Counted from the stretch's first letter, positions 34,947 through 43,417 are shown. The stretch: DNA of 64,000 bases from Pseudomonadota bacterium (GCA_023393475.1 JAEWLC010000072.1:49154-113153), one strand, 5' to 3'. The notes: a model not told the origin generated them from the letters alone. Translations and numbers: made by a program.

Positions 34947-36068
34947 CTACTCGGCGTGGACCAGTTGCAGGAGATCGCCTTCGATTGTGGTGATGTAGAG
35001 CTCGCCGGCGCTGTCGAGCCCGAAGGACGTGATCATGCCGAGCGTGCCAAGCTGGTCCGTCCAGTCGGTTACATCGCTGACCCGGCCGTCGCCGTAGCGG
35101 AGCGAGCGGATCTTGCCGTCGCACAGGTCGGCAAAGAAGTAGTGGCCGTCGAGCTCCGGCAGCGCCTTGCCGCGATAGACGTAGCCGCCGGTGATCGAGC
35201 AGCCGCCCTCGTCGTGGCTGTACTGGTGAATGGGCAGGACCAGCCCATCCGTCGCACAGCCCTCATCGCGGAAGCAGCGGTCGCCTTCCATAATCGACCA
35301 GCCGAGGTTGGCGCCGGCATTGCCTGTGGTGATGACGTCGATTTCCTCGATCGCGTTCTGGCCGACATCGGCGACGTAGATGTCGTTGCCGTCGAAGGCG
35401 ATGCGCCATGGATTGCGGACGCCGAGGGCGAATATCTCCGGCCGCCCGCCGCCGTTGGCGAAGGGGTTGGACGCCGGGATGGCGTATGGCGAACCGCCGT
35501 CGACATCGATGCGCAGGATCTTGCCGAGCAGCTCGTCGGGGTTCTGCGCCCGTTGCTGGGGATCGGCACGGCTCCCGCCGTCGCCCATGCCGATATAGAG
35601 CAGGCCGTCCGGGCCGAAGCCGAGCCAGCCGCCATTATGGTTAGCGTAGGGCTGGTCGATACTCAGGATCGGCGTGGCAGAGTTCGCATCGACCACGTTG
35701 GGATCGGCCGAGACAGTGAAGCCGACAATCTGGGTGTCCCCGTTGCCGTCGGTGTAGTTCACGAACAGCCTGCCGTTCTGGGCATAGCCAGGGTGGAAGG
35801 CGAGGCCGAGCAGCCCACGTTCGCCACCGCTGCTGATGCGGGCGCCGAGGTCGAGAAACGGTGCGTCGAGGAACCGGCCATCCTCGATGATGCGAATCTT
35901 GCCGGTCTGCTCGACGACGAACAGCCGCGGGTCTGCGGACGGTGCGGTTACGAAGAGGGGGCTGTCGAGTTCGCTGCCGACCAGCCTCGTCGCGAGCTTT
36001 GCTGGTTGAGCTAGCGCGGGCGCGACTAACGCGGCGATGACGAACAGAATCGTGGCGAGCAGGCGCAT
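34947..36068 (-). CDS. PQQ-type soluble aldose sugar dehydrogenase
   Basis: The 373-residue product starts MRLLATILFVIAALVAPALAQ, a signal peptide, followed by a six-bladed propeller as in Asd/YliI and soluble glucose dehydrogenase: LFVTAPSADPRLFVVEQTG, ERGLLGLAFHP, NHNGGWLGFGPDGLLYIGMGDGG, LGVRNPWRIAFDG and YVADVGQNAIEEID. These periplasmic enzymes oxidise aldoses with PQQ. Four cysteines in CFRDEGC and CSITGG and CDGK could form disulfides. A GGAGGT site precedes the ATG complementary to 36066-36068. It could supply sugar acids for the keto-acid route near 20177, but that is conjecture. Confidence 0.87.
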   Translation of the reverse strand: MRLLATILFVIAALVAPALAQPAKLATRLVGSELDSPLFVTAPSADPRLFVVEQTGKIRIIEDGRFLDAPFLDLGARISSGGERGLLGLAFHPGYAQNGRLFVNYTDGNGDTQIVGFTVSADPNVVDANSATPILSIDQPYANHNGGWLGFGPDGLLYIGMGDGGSRADPQQRAQNPDELLGKILRIDVDGGSPYAIPASNPFANGGGRPEIFALGVRNPWRIAFDGNDIYVADVGQNAIEEIDVITTGNAGANLGWSIMEGDRCFRDEGCATDGLVLPIHQYSHDEGGCSITGGYVYRGKALPELDGHYFFADLCDGKIRSLRYGDGRVSDVTDWTDQLGTLGMITSFGLDSAGELYITTIEGDLLQLVHAE

Positions 36069-36148
36069 GGGACCTCCGGAGCTTTGAACACTCCAACGCA
36101 CCGCGGCCCGCTCCGCCACTCAATCGGTGGTCAAAGAACGGTGATGGA

Positions 36149-36457
36149 TCAGCTGCTTGTCGAAGCGACGCTGTCCCGAAGCGCGGCCAGTTCGGCTTCG
36201 GCCCGCAGCGCCCGCTCGCGCCAGTCCTCGATGCCGAGGCCGTCGAGGCGCGCCGGTTCAGCGGCAGCCTCGATCACTTCGGGCAGCGGGGCGCCCGTGA
36301 TCTTCGCGTGGAGCGCCGCGATGTAGTCCGCATCGTCGGCCGCCAGCGTGCCTGCCGCCGATTCCTCGAGCCAGCGATTCAGATCGGCGGTGGTGTCCTC
36401 GTTCATGCTGCCGGTTGCCAGCAATTCCTTGATCAGCGCATCGACCTGCACGGCCAT
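36149..36457 (-). CDS. Hypothetical soluble protein
   Basis: The 102-residue product begins MAVQVDALIKELLATGSM and is nearly all helix with acidic bias (LAADDADYIAALHAKI, EDWRERALRAEAELAALRD). I recognise no family. A GGAGATG region precedes the ATG complementary to 36455-36457. It is on the same strand as the sugar dehydrogenase and 80 bases upstream of it, so the two could share a transcript. Codon bias fits real coding; function is unknown. Confidence 0.6.
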   Translation of the reverse strand: MAVQVDALIKELLATGSMNEDTTADLNRWLEESAAGTLAADDADYIAALHAKITGAPLPEVIEAAAEPARLDGLGIEDWRERALRAEAELAALRDSVASTSS

Positions 36458-36597
36458 CTCCTTGTTGTTTCGGAGCGCAACCTATCCAAAGCCGAGCCGA
36501 AGCGAAACCCGGCGCGACAACCAGTCACCCACAGTGCGGCGGTTGCCCGGCGCGGTTCGCCCCTCTATTGGTTGCCGGGCGGTTGGGCAGAGGAATC

Positions 36598-37344
36598 ATG
36601 GCGGCCACTCCGGATATAGACTGGATGCTGATCAGCCTCAGGCGCACGCCTGAACGGCTCGAACTCTTTCAGTTGATCAATTCCCAAGTCGAGCTGTCCT
36701 ACGAACTCCTCGAGGCCGTCGACGGCCGGACGGTCGATCGGCAGCGCCTCGTGGATACCGGGTTGATGATAGAGGGGCTTCCGTGGAAGCCGGGTGCGGT
36801 GGGGGCGGCGCTCTCCCACTTGCTGTGCTGGGAGCGCGCGGTCGAGACAGGCAGGCTCGTCGGGATTCTCGAGGATGACGTCTTCCTCAGGCATGATTTC
36901 GTCGAGCGTTCGAAGGAGATCATGGAGGCGCTGCCGCCGGATTGGGACATCGTCCATTTCGGGTTCAACACGGATTCGCTGTTCGACCTCGAGATTCATC
37001 CCGGCTGCAATATCCAGGGCGGCTTCGACGTCCAGTTTCCTACGCTTGAGAGTTGCGAGCGGTTCGCCGCGAATACCGGTCCGGCCGTGCCGGTCAGGAT
37101 GCGGAACTCCTTCGGCAACTGCTGTTATGTCGTGTCACCGGCCGGCGCGCAGAAATTGATCGACGGCTGTTTTCCATTGTCCAACCACGTCGTTCTGATT
37201 CCGATGCTGCACGCCATGTTCCGGGCAAACAGCAAGGACGTCCTGATGAATGAACAGTATGGAAACATGGCCGCGTTTGTGAGCGTTCCGCCGATCGCGC
37301 TGCCAATCAACGACAAGGATCAATCTACGGTCGGCGTGCGCTAG
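36598..37344 (+). CDS. Family 25 glycosyltransferase-like protein, copy 1
   Basis: The 248-residue product fits glycosyltransferase family 25 (LPS galactosyltransferase type). It starts DIDWMLISLRRTPERLELF, has LLEAVDGR, the conserved ALSHLLCWERAVETGR and a metal motif EDD at residues 92-94 in GILEDDVFLRHDF, followed by WDIVHFG. Family members add galactose or similar to surface glycan. The acceptor is unknown. AGAGGA precedes ATG 36598. Two homologues follow directly. The opening HNP-like donor region is conserved with copy 2. The protein lacks any membrane segment. Confidence 0.85.
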   Translation: MAATPDIDWMLISLRRTPERLELFQLINSQVELSYELLEAVDGRTVDRQRLVDTGLMIEGLPWKPGAVGAALSHLLCWERAVETGRLVGILEDDVFLRHDFVERSKEIMEALPPDWDIVHFGFNTDSLFDLEIHPGCNIQGGFDVQFPTLESCERFAANTGPAVPVRMRNSFGNCCYVVSPAGAQKLIDGCFPLSNHVVLIPMLHAMFRANSKDVLMNEQYGNMAAFVSVPPIALPINDKDQSTVGVR

Positions 37345-37425
37345 TCTGTATTTCGGCCGTCCTCGTTGCGGTCCATTGATCGCTCAACTAGCATGAACAG
37401 TATTTTCTGTCGTGCGGGGTAGGAC

Positions 37426-38169
37426 GTGGCTGCGAGGGCCGACATTGACTGGATGGTGATTACGCTCAAGCGGACACCGGAGCGGCTGGAACAGTTCATC
37501 GAGAATAACGCGCACCAGGGTCTCGACATCGAGACGCTGGAGGCCGTCGACGGACTATCGCTCGATCGGGAACAACTCGTTCGTGACGGCCTCATGTCTG
37601 CAGATATCGACTGGGGCGCGGGCGCGCTGGGTGCGGCCCTGTCGCACCGGCTGTGCTGGTTGCGGGCCGTCGAAACCGGCCGGCCGGTGGGGATCTTCGA
37701 GGACGACGTCCTGTTGCGCCGGGATTTTACCCGCCAGGTCGAGCAGGCGGTGGGGGATCTTCCGGAGGACTGGGACATCATCCATTTCGGGATCAACACG
37801 GACTCGGTGCTGGAGGTTGAGCTGGTCCCGGGGCGCAACGTGTCTGGCGGTTTCGACCGCCAGTACCCAACCGAAGCGGATTGCGTGCGCTTCGTGAACG
37901 CCGAGAGCGCGGTCACCCCGGTCCGCCTGATCACTGGCTTCGGAACCTGCGCCTATGTGGTCAGCCCGAAGGGAGCCAGGATTCTGCTCGAGAACTGTTT
38001 TCCGCTGAGATGGACGATGTACTTCGTGCGGAGACTGGACTTTGTCCTGAAGGCCTACAGCGGAGACGCGGTGATGAACGCGTATTACAGCCAGATGTCC
38101 GTATTTCTGTGCTGGCCGCCGATTGCCATAGTCCGAAACGACAAGGCCCTATCGACGGTAAATGCATAA
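37426..38169 (+). CDS. Family 25 glycosyltransferase-like protein, copy 2
   Basis: The 247-residue product is collinear with copy 1: DIDWMVITLKRTPERLEQF, TLEAVDGLSLDREQL, GAALSHRLCWLRAVETGRPVGI, EDD at residues 92-94 and DWDIIHFGINTDSVLE. The two are clear tandem duplicates. The start is GTG 37426 with GTAGGA upstream; the next ATG downstream would cut into the conserved opening. It is likely an active enzyme with a related acceptor. The gap to copy 1 is 81 bases and to copy 3 is 65 bases. It sits amid three same-strand genes with no other glycan gene nearby. Confidence 0.85.
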   Translation: MAARADIDWMVITLKRTPERLEQFIENNAHQGLDIETLEAVDGLSLDREQLVRDGLMSADIDWGAGALGAALSHRLCWLRAVETGRPVGIFEDDVLLRRDFTRQVEQAVGDLPEDWDIIHFGINTDSVLEVELVPGRNVSGGFDRQYPTEADCVRFVNAESAVTPVRLITGFGTCAYVVSPKGARILLENCFPLRWTMYFVRRLDFVLKAYSGDAVMNAYYSQMSVFLCWPPIAIVRNDKALSTVNA

Positions 38170-38234
38170 CCCGATGAAATCCGCTACACCGTCGCGGTGA
38201 CGTCGGCCCCTTCGGGCAATTTCAGGCAGATGAT

Positions 38235-39029
38235 ATGACGCAGAATACTCGCCCGACCTCGATCGATGACATCGACTGGGTGGTGCTGAACGCCGAAAGC
38301 CAGCCCGAGCGGCTGGCGGAGTTCAACAGCGCCAACGGCGATCTGGGCCTGCCGATCGAGGTGGTTGCGGCGACCGAGCGACGTGACATCGACTTCAGGG
38401 AACTGGTTCAGCTGGATCTCGTCGACCCCGAGATCGAAGAGTGGAATGCCGAAGGCGTCGCCAATGCGCTGTCGCACTGGCTGTGCTGGCACCAGGCGGT
38501 CGAGTCGCAGCGTCCGGTAGGAATCCTGCGGGACAGCGCAATCCTGCGGCGCGATTTCAGGGCGCGGGTGGAGGGGTTGCTTGGCGGCATCGCCGATGGC
38601 TGGGAGTACCTGCAGCTCGGATGCGACACGCTATCGGGCATCGACGTGCAGATCACGCCCGACTGCCGCTACAGGGGGCGCTTCACGCGGGACCAAAGCA
38701 ACGCCGACGACCTCGCGACGTTCGCGGCCGTCGTCACCCCGGTGGTGCCGATGCGGATGTTCAATGCGTTCGGCGATTTCGCCTACATCGTCACGCCCGC
38801 CGGTGCGCAGTTCCTTATCGACCAGTGTTTTCCGCTGACGATGCGGGTACTTGGCGTGCCTGCCCTCAGGGGGAACATCAGGACCACGTCCATCGATGGG
38901 GTGATGAACCGGTTCTTTTCGTCGATGCAGGCATATGTGTCGTTCCCGCCGCTGGCGCTGGGCCGCACCGAAGTGGATGTGGTTGTGGTCGATACCACGC
39001 CTGACGAGGAAGCAAGGGCCGGCAGCTAG
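38235..39029 (+). CDS. Family 25-like protein, copy 3, metal motif lost
   Basis: The 264-residue product aligns along its whole length with copies 1 and 2: DDIDWVVLNAESQPERLAEF, ANALSHWLCWHQAVESQRPVGI and FAYIVTPAGAQFLIDQCFPL. However the acidic EDD of the metal-binding site is replaced by RDS (residues 99-101 in GILRDSAILRRDF), and LRRT becomes NAES at the start. It is intact, with no stop or frameshift, so it is probably a non-catalytic relative that binds a glycan or partners with the others. It converges on the mpg gene with a 4-base overlap. Confidence 0.8.
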   Translation: MTQNTRPTSIDDIDWVVLNAESQPERLAEFNSANGDLGLPIEVVAATERRDIDFRELVQLDLVDPEIEEWNAEGVANALSHWLCWHQAVESQRPVGILRDSAILRRDFRARVEGLLGGIADGWEYLQLGCDTLSGIDVQITPDCRYRGRFTRDQSNADDLATFAAVVTPVVPMRMFNAFGDFAYIVTPAGAQFLIDQCFPLTMRVLGVPALRGNIRTTSIDGVMNRFFSSMQAYVSFPPLALGRTEVDVVVVDTTPDEEARAGS

Positions 39030-39577
39030 GGCCGGAAGGCGCGGCTGAGGTAGGCCGAGCCGGCGATGCCGAAGCGCCAGGGGAGGTCGGCGGCCTTGGT
39101 GATGCCGATGCGCGGCCCGATCACGACGGGTACCGGTTCAGTCGGTGGGCGGAAGGCGAAGGGCGGAGCGTCCAGCCGCAATCCGTCATGCGCCTTGGTG
39201 ATGGCGAGGGCTTCGGCCAGTTTTCCCGGGCCCGAGCAGAGGGCGCGCAGTGACGTAAGTCCGCGCCGTTCCATCATTTTTTCCATGCCGGCGCGCGGCT
39301 CGAGGGCGCGGATGAGGATGGCGGCGCCGTCGCTGCAGACGAAGTTCAGGCACCAGTGGATGCCGTAGGAGCGGTAGACATAGACGTGGCCGGGGCCGAG
39401 GAACATCGCGGCGTTGCGCGGGGTGGGGCCGCGGTGGGCGTGCGAGGCGGGTTCGGTGGGGTGATAGGCTTCGGTCTCGGTGACGATGCCGCCGACACGA
39501 TCGACGAAAAGCTCGGCGCCGAGCAGGTCGCGGGCGACTTCGGTGACTTCGCGGGAGAAGAATTCAACGAGCGACAT
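39026..39577 (-). CDS. DNA-3-methyladenine glycosylase (AAG/Mpg family)
   Basis: The 183-residue product removes alkylated purines such as 3-methyladenine, leaving an abasic site. The family signatures are ARDLLGAELF, GGIVTETEAYHPTEPASHAH with the catalytic Glu in TETEAY, PGHVYVYRSYGIHWCLNFV, and the late SGPGKLAEAL. Length fits the bacterial AAG type. It is small and stands alone, and its stop overlaps the third glycosyltransferase-like gene's stop by a few bases. Confidence 0.93.
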   Translation of the reverse strand: MSLVEFFSREVTEVARDLLGAELFVDRVGGIVTETEAYHPTEPASHAHRGPTPRNAAMFLGPGHVYVYRSYGIHWCLNFVCSDGAAILIRALEPRAGMEKMMERRGLTSLRALCSGPGKLAEALAITKAHDGLRLDAPPFAFRPPTEPVPVVIGPRIGITKAADLPWRFGIAGSAYLSRAFRP

Positions 39578-39616
39578 GCCGGCAGCTTGGGGAATTTCCC
39601 CAATGCGCGCAAGCCG

Positions 39617-39844
39617 CTAGACCTTGCGGGTGGTGCCGTTCTGGATGCGCTGCGCGGCGATGCTGAAGGTCAGGTTCACCGAATCCGTGCTCGAGGTGTT
39701 GGTCGAGATCAGCGCGGAATTGTAGCTGGCGGCGTTGGCGAGGTCGGCCTTGAGGTAGGCGCGGCGCTTCTCTCGCGCTGCTTCCATCTCGTCGGAAATG
39801 GAGGCGCGCGGGAGCCAGTTGAAGGTGCGCTTCTCGACAATCAT
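39617..39844 (-). CDS. Small soluble protein, unknown function
   Basis: The 75-residue product starts MIVEKRTFNWLPRASISDEMEAARE at the ATG complementary to 39842-39844, with GCAGT and a GGGCAG site upstream. It has a polar and serine/threonine-rich C-terminal half (SYNSALISTNTSSTDS). I do not recognise a named domain. The reading frame runs on much further upstream antisense to the phosphomannomutase gene, but that extension is not coding. It starts divergently from the phosphomannomutase gene, so the ~110 bases between may hold two promoters. Confidence 0.55.
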   Translation of the reverse strand: MIVEKRTFNWLPRASISDEMEAAREKRRAYLKADLANAASYNSALISTNTSSTDSVNLTFSIAAQRIQNGTTRKV

Positions 39845-39955
39845 GCTGACCAAACTGCCCTCGCAGTATGAACGAAACATTAACGCCGTCTGAACGCTTG
39901 CGTGGCGTGCCAAGGCCATGAGATTGCTTCGGCATTCTCTCCTGGAGCATGCGGC

Positions 39956-41359
39956 ATGTCGGATTCGCTCAAGTTTGGCACCAGCGGTTTGCGCGGGCTC
40001 GCCACCGAGCTGACGGGGGGCGCGGCGCGCCGCTACACGGCGGCATTCCTTGCCCATCTTGGCACGGTTCCCGGCGGGCGGGTGTATTTGGCACGCGACC
40101 AGCGCGCCTCGAGCCCCGCGATCAGCGAGGACTGCGCCGTGGCGATCCGCGCCGCCGGTCTCGAACCGGTCGATTGCGGCATCCTGCCGACACCGGCGCT
40201 GGCGCTTCACGCCATGGCTAATGGCGCGCCAGCCATCATGGTGACCGGCAGCCACATCCCGGCCGACCGGAACGGGCTGAAGTTCTACGTGGCCGCCGGC
40301 GAGATCACCAAGTCCGACGAGGCCGGGATATCGGCGGCGCTGTCCGATGCGGTGCCGAAGGGCGAGGGCAGGGCGGTAGACGAGAGCGCCCTGGCCGGCG
40401 ACCGCTACAGGCAGCGCTATCGCGGACTGCTGGACAGCGGGGCGCTGAGCGGCTGGCGCATCGGCGTGTTCGAGCATTCCTCGGTGGCGCGCGACCTGCT
40501 GGTCTCGTTTCTCACCCGGGCAGGGGCGGACGTCGTCCGGCTCGATAGGTCCGAGACCTTCGTCGCGGTGGATACCGAGGCCTTCTCCGACGCGCTGTTC
40601 GAGCCGCGCTTTGGCTGGATCGACCAGCACAAGCTCGATGCGATCGTTTCGACCGATGGCGACGGCGACCGGCCGCTGGTGATCGACGGGAACGGCGAGT
40701 TCGTGCGCGGCGACGTGCTGGGCATGCTGGCGGCGCGATTTCTCGGCGCCGACCGGGTGGTCACGCCGGTGACCTCGAATTCGGCGATCGAGGGCGTCGG
40801 CTGGTTCGGCCGGGTCGACCGCACCAAGGTCGGTTCGCCCTTCGTCATCGCAGGGATGGAAGCGGCCGCGGCCGGCTCGCCCGGGGCGGTGGTCGGCTTC
40901 GAGGCCAATGGCGGCTTGCTGCTGGGAAACGATGTGAGCATCAACGGCAAGGTGCTGACGGCGCTGCCGACCCGCGATGCGGTGCTGCCGATCCTCGCCG
41001 TGCTGGCGACGGCGGCGAAGCTCGGCGACAGCCTGGCGGGGCTGGTGAAGACGTTGCCGGTGCGCGCCGCAATGGCCGACCGGCTGGCGCATGTGGCGAG
41101 CGAGCGGAGCAGCGCCTTCCTGAAGGACCTGGCGGAGACGGACGGCTATGCCGCGGACTTCTTCGCCCCGGTCGGCGAGGTGGAGAGCCTCTCGGCCATC
41201 GACGGCCTGCGCTTCGGGCTGAAGTCCGGCGACACGGTCCACTACCGCGCCTCGGGCAACGCACCGGAACTCAGGTGCTATGTCGAGGGCGTGACGCCGG
41301 ATCGCGCGAAAGAACTGCTGGCGTGGGGACTGGCGGCCGCGAGCGCAGTGGTGAGGTAA
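39956..41359 (+). CDS. Phosphomannomutase/phosphoglucomutase family enzyme
   Basis: The 467-residue product interconverts hexose 1- and 6-phosphates, usually mannose, to feed GDP-mannose or glycan synthesis. It opens LKFGTSGLRGL, with catalytic Ser99 in VTGSHIPADRNG, and the Mg-binding loop DGDGDRP with Asp234, Asp236 and Asp238. The sugar-binding C-terminal region has HYRASGNAPELRCYVEG. GGAG lies upstream of ATG 39956. It is different from the Pgm at the right edge, which is of the alpha-glucose-specific type. A ManB-like role is the best guess. Confidence 0.87.
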   Translation: MSDSLKFGTSGLRGLATELTGGAARRYTAAFLAHLGTVPGGRVYLARDQRASSPAISEDCAVAIRAAGLEPVDCGILPTPALALHAMANGAPAIMVTGSHIPADRNGLKFYVAAGEITKSDEAGISAALSDAVPKGEGRAVDESALAGDRYRQRYRGLLDSGALSGWRIGVFEHSSVARDLLVSFLTRAGADVVRLDRSETFVAVDTEAFSDALFEPRFGWIDQHKLDAIVSTDGDGDRPLVIDGNGEFVRGDVLGMLAARFLGADRVVTPVTSNSAIEGVGWFGRVDRTKVGSPFVIAGMEAAAAGSPGAVVGFEANGGLLLGNDVSINGKVLTALPTRDAVLPILAVLATAAKLGDSLAGLVKTLPVRAAMADRLAHVASERSSAFLKDLAETDGYAADFFAPVGEVESLSAIDGLRFGLKSGDTVHYRASGNAPELRCYVEGVTPDRAKELLAWGLAAASAVVR

Positions 41360-41480
41360 CGGACGGCGATTGTTACGTTTTTCAGCATTGTTGAAAGACG
41401 ATGCTTTGAACTGTTCCTGTATCCAGTCGAAAGGGTCGTGGTGACTGTTTCGGTTTGGGAATACTGGGGGCAGGGAAGCG

Positions 41481-42263
41481 ATGTCGAACGCTGTTGCGCA
41501 ACTTCGTCTCGCCGTGCTGATTGACGGCGACAACATATCCTATCGCCTGGCAGACAAGCTATTTGCCGAAGTGGCCAAGTTCGGTGAGGCGAAGGTCCGC
41601 CGGCTCTACGGTGATTTCTGCAGCCCTTCCGCACAGGGCTGGAAAGATGCGGTACACAGGCACGCTATCGTTTCCCAGCAGCAGTTTGCAAATGCCGGTA
41701 GCAAGAACGGCACCGACATCTCCCTTGTCATCGACGCAATGGACTTGCTGTATCGCGGTGGAGTGGATGGCTTTTGCATTGTTTCGTCGGACAGCGACTA
41801 CACGCCGCTGGCAACGCGGATACGAGAGCATGGGCTGGCAGTATGGGGCTTCGGAAGTAGCAACGCTGCACTGAGCTTCCGGAAGGCATGTCGGCTGTTC
41901 GTCGAGATCGACTCGCAAATGGCAGCCCTTGCGAAAAGACCCGTCGCAGCGACCAGCCAGGTTGTTCCAGCAAAGAAGGCAGCAAAGCCGACGCTGCCAC
42001 CGCCACAAATGGTTCGCGCTCGCGCCCTGCTACTGCAGGCGTTCCATCGTCTCAACGGTGGCGAATGGCGACCGCTGACCGACGTACTCAAAGAGGTTCG
42101 CACGGTTGAGCCAAGCTTCACCGCTCGCGCCTACGGTTGGGCCAAACCAATCACGCTCGTTCGAAAAACCGCATGCTTCGATGATGAGCTTGTCGGTGGC
42201 ACTACAATGTTGCGGGTCAGATCGGCGTTTCCGGTGGAGATCGCCGGGACGGCAGCAGCTTAG
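41481..42263 (+). CDS. NYN domain and OST-HTH protein
   Basis: The 260-residue product has an N-terminal NYN (PIN-like nuclease) domain: Asp15 and Asp17 in VLIDGDNISY, then DISLVIDAMDLLY and CIVSSDSDYTPLATRI carry the acidic residues of the metal site. A Lys/Ala/Pro linker leads to a C-terminal OST-HTH/LOTUS domain (residues about 175-245: LLLQAFHRLNGGEWRPLTDVL, SFTARAYGWAKPITLV). It may bind and cleave RNA. The GC content and third-base choice look lower than neighbours, hinting at acquisition. GGGAAGCG lies just upstream of ATG 41481. Confidence 0.85.
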   Translation: MSNAVAQLRLAVLIDGDNISYRLADKLFAEVAKFGEAKVRRLYGDFCSPSAQGWKDAVHRHAIVSQQQFANAGSKNGTDISLVIDAMDLLYRGGVDGFCIVSSDSDYTPLATRIREHGLAVWGFGSSNAALSFRKACRLFVEIDSQMAALAKRPVAATSQVVPAKKAAKPTLPPPQMVRARALLLQAFHRLNGGEWRPLTDVLKEVRTVEPSFTARAYGWAKPITLVRKTACFDDELVGGTTMLRVRSAFPVEIAGTAAA

Positions 42264-42292
42264 GCCGCTCCACTTTGTGGGCCTCCCCAGCA

Positions 42293-42382
42293 CCGGTTGT
42301 CGTCCCCGCGAAGGGCGGGGATCCAACTCTCGGCCGGAGCGTGTGGGTGGATGGATCCCAGCCTTCGCTGGGATGACACCGG
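42293..42382. repeat. Dispersed palindromic intergenic repeat
   Basis: The block contains GTCCCCGCGAAGGGCGGGGATCC at its left and GGATCCCAGCCTTCGCTGGGATGAC at its right, two related hairpins with CCGG at both borders. This is the form of the repeated elements common between genes in Hyphomicrobiales. Only one copy is seen in this window. Confidence 0.65.
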
Positions 42383-42416
42383 AGTTCAGGGGCAGCCTTG
42401 GTGCCCCCAAGTGAGT

Positions 42417-42441
42417 GGGCTCCGCTTGCGCGGAGCCCTTT
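42417..42441 (+). terminator. Hairpin between converging NYN and YeaQ genes
   Basis: GGGCTCCGC (42417-42425) pairs perfectly with GCGGAGCCC (42430-42438) around TTGC and a short T-run follows. It probably ends both genes. Confidence 0.65.
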
Positions 42442-42444
42442 GGT

Positions 42445-42699
42445 TCAGGTGGCGCGCCTGACCAGCTTGATGATGAAGATCAGGATGATGGCGCCGATCA
42501 CCGCCATGATGATGGCGCCGATGATGCCGCCGAAGTTGATGCCGATCATCGGGAGCAGCCACCCGCCGATGAGGCCGCCGACGAGGCCGATGATGATGTC
42601 ACCGACGAGGCCGAAGCCGGAACCCTTCATGATGACACCGGCGAGCCAGCCGGCGACCGCGCCGACCAGCAGTACGATCAGTATTGAAGTCAGGTCCAT
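42445..42699 (-). CDS. GlsB/YeaQ/YmgE family stress membrane protein
   Basis: The 84-residue product starts MDLTSILIVLLVGAVAGWLAGVIMKG at the ATG complementary to 42697-42699, the classic family opening, and is almost wholly hydrophobic with glycine-rich helices (GLVGDIIIGLVGGLIGGWLL, IGAIIMAVIGAIILIFIIKLV). Three membrane helices are expected. The family is induced by stress and the function is not known. An upstream frame extension is not coding. GGGGCAT lies close to the start as a ribosome site. The gene stands alone. Confidence 0.88.
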   Translation of the reverse strand: MDLTSILIVLLVGAVAGWLAGVIMKGSGFGLVGDIIIGLVGGLIGGWLLPMIGINFGGIIGAIIMAVIGAIILIFIIKLVRRAT

Positions 42700-42799
42700 T
42701 ATGATGCCCCTCGCAACATAAGCGGTGGGCCCGGCGCCGCGCCGAATCCCTCGCCGCAACGATGAGGGTCCGCCTGTCGGGCGGTGGTGTCAATGAGGG

Positions 42800-43417
42800 C
42801 TATTCGCGGACGACGATGAGGGCGGCGGCCGTGGCCATGATGACACCGGCGGTGCGGTTGAGGGCACGGATGGCGCGGGTGGACTGGAAGAAGTCGCGCG
42901 CGGCCGCGGCGAGGCCGGCATAGGCGCTGCCGATGATCAGCAGCACGACCACGACGATGGCGGTGAGCTCGATGAAGCCGAGCGCCGTGATCGGGCGATC
43001 GAGCGGGATCACCGTGGGCAGCAGGGCCAGGTAGAAGACGATGGTCTTGGGGTTCCCCATGGTGAGGGCGAAGCCCGAGAGGAAGGTCTTCCAGCCGTTG
43101 CCGTCGCTCCTCGCGCCGATCTGCTCGGAGCCGGGCTTGGCGCTCCAGAACTGCCAGGCGACATAGAGCAGGTACAGCGCGCCACCCCATTTCACCACGA
43201 GGAAGACCGGGCCGAACCAGGTGGCGATGGCGGCGAGGCCGAAGAGCGCGAACACCAGGTAGATCAGGTCGCCGACGAGGATGCCGAGCACCATCGGGAA
43301 GGCGGCACGGAAACCGCCGCCGAGCGCGCGCGCCACTACCGCTGCCACGCCGGGGCCGGGCACGATGACCGCGATGGCGTAGGCGATGGTGAATGCGGCG
43401 AGGGTGACGAGATCCAT
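42800..43417 (-). CDS. LysE/RhtB family amino acid exporter
   Basis: The 205-residue product has six membrane helices and the family signatures AIVVPGPGVAAVVARALGGGFRAAF near the N-terminus and GFALTMGNPKTIVFYLALLP in the middle. LysE/RhtB proteins export basic or neutral amino acids and metabolites. The gene follows 151 bases after the IclR regulator on the same strand, but that gap and the ABC operon on the other side mean it may be independently expressed. It could protect against amino acid excess created by the neighbouring uptake system. Confidence 0.87.
   Translation of the reverse strand: MDLVTLAAFTIAYAIAVIVPGPGVAAVVARALGGGFRAAFPMVLGILVGDLIYLVFALFGLAAIATWFGPVFLVVKWGGALYLLYVAWQFWSAKPGSEQIGARSDGNGWKTFLSGFALTMGNPKTIVFYLALLPTVIPLDRPITALGFIELTAIVVVVLLIIGSAYAGLAAAARDFFQSTRAIRALNRTAGVIMATAAALIVVRE

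Noticed and set aside
39845..41536. 639-residue frame with the small 75-residue protein at its C-terminus
   Set aside because: The upstream part is antisense to phosphomannomutase; only the last 75 residues have a credible start and composition.
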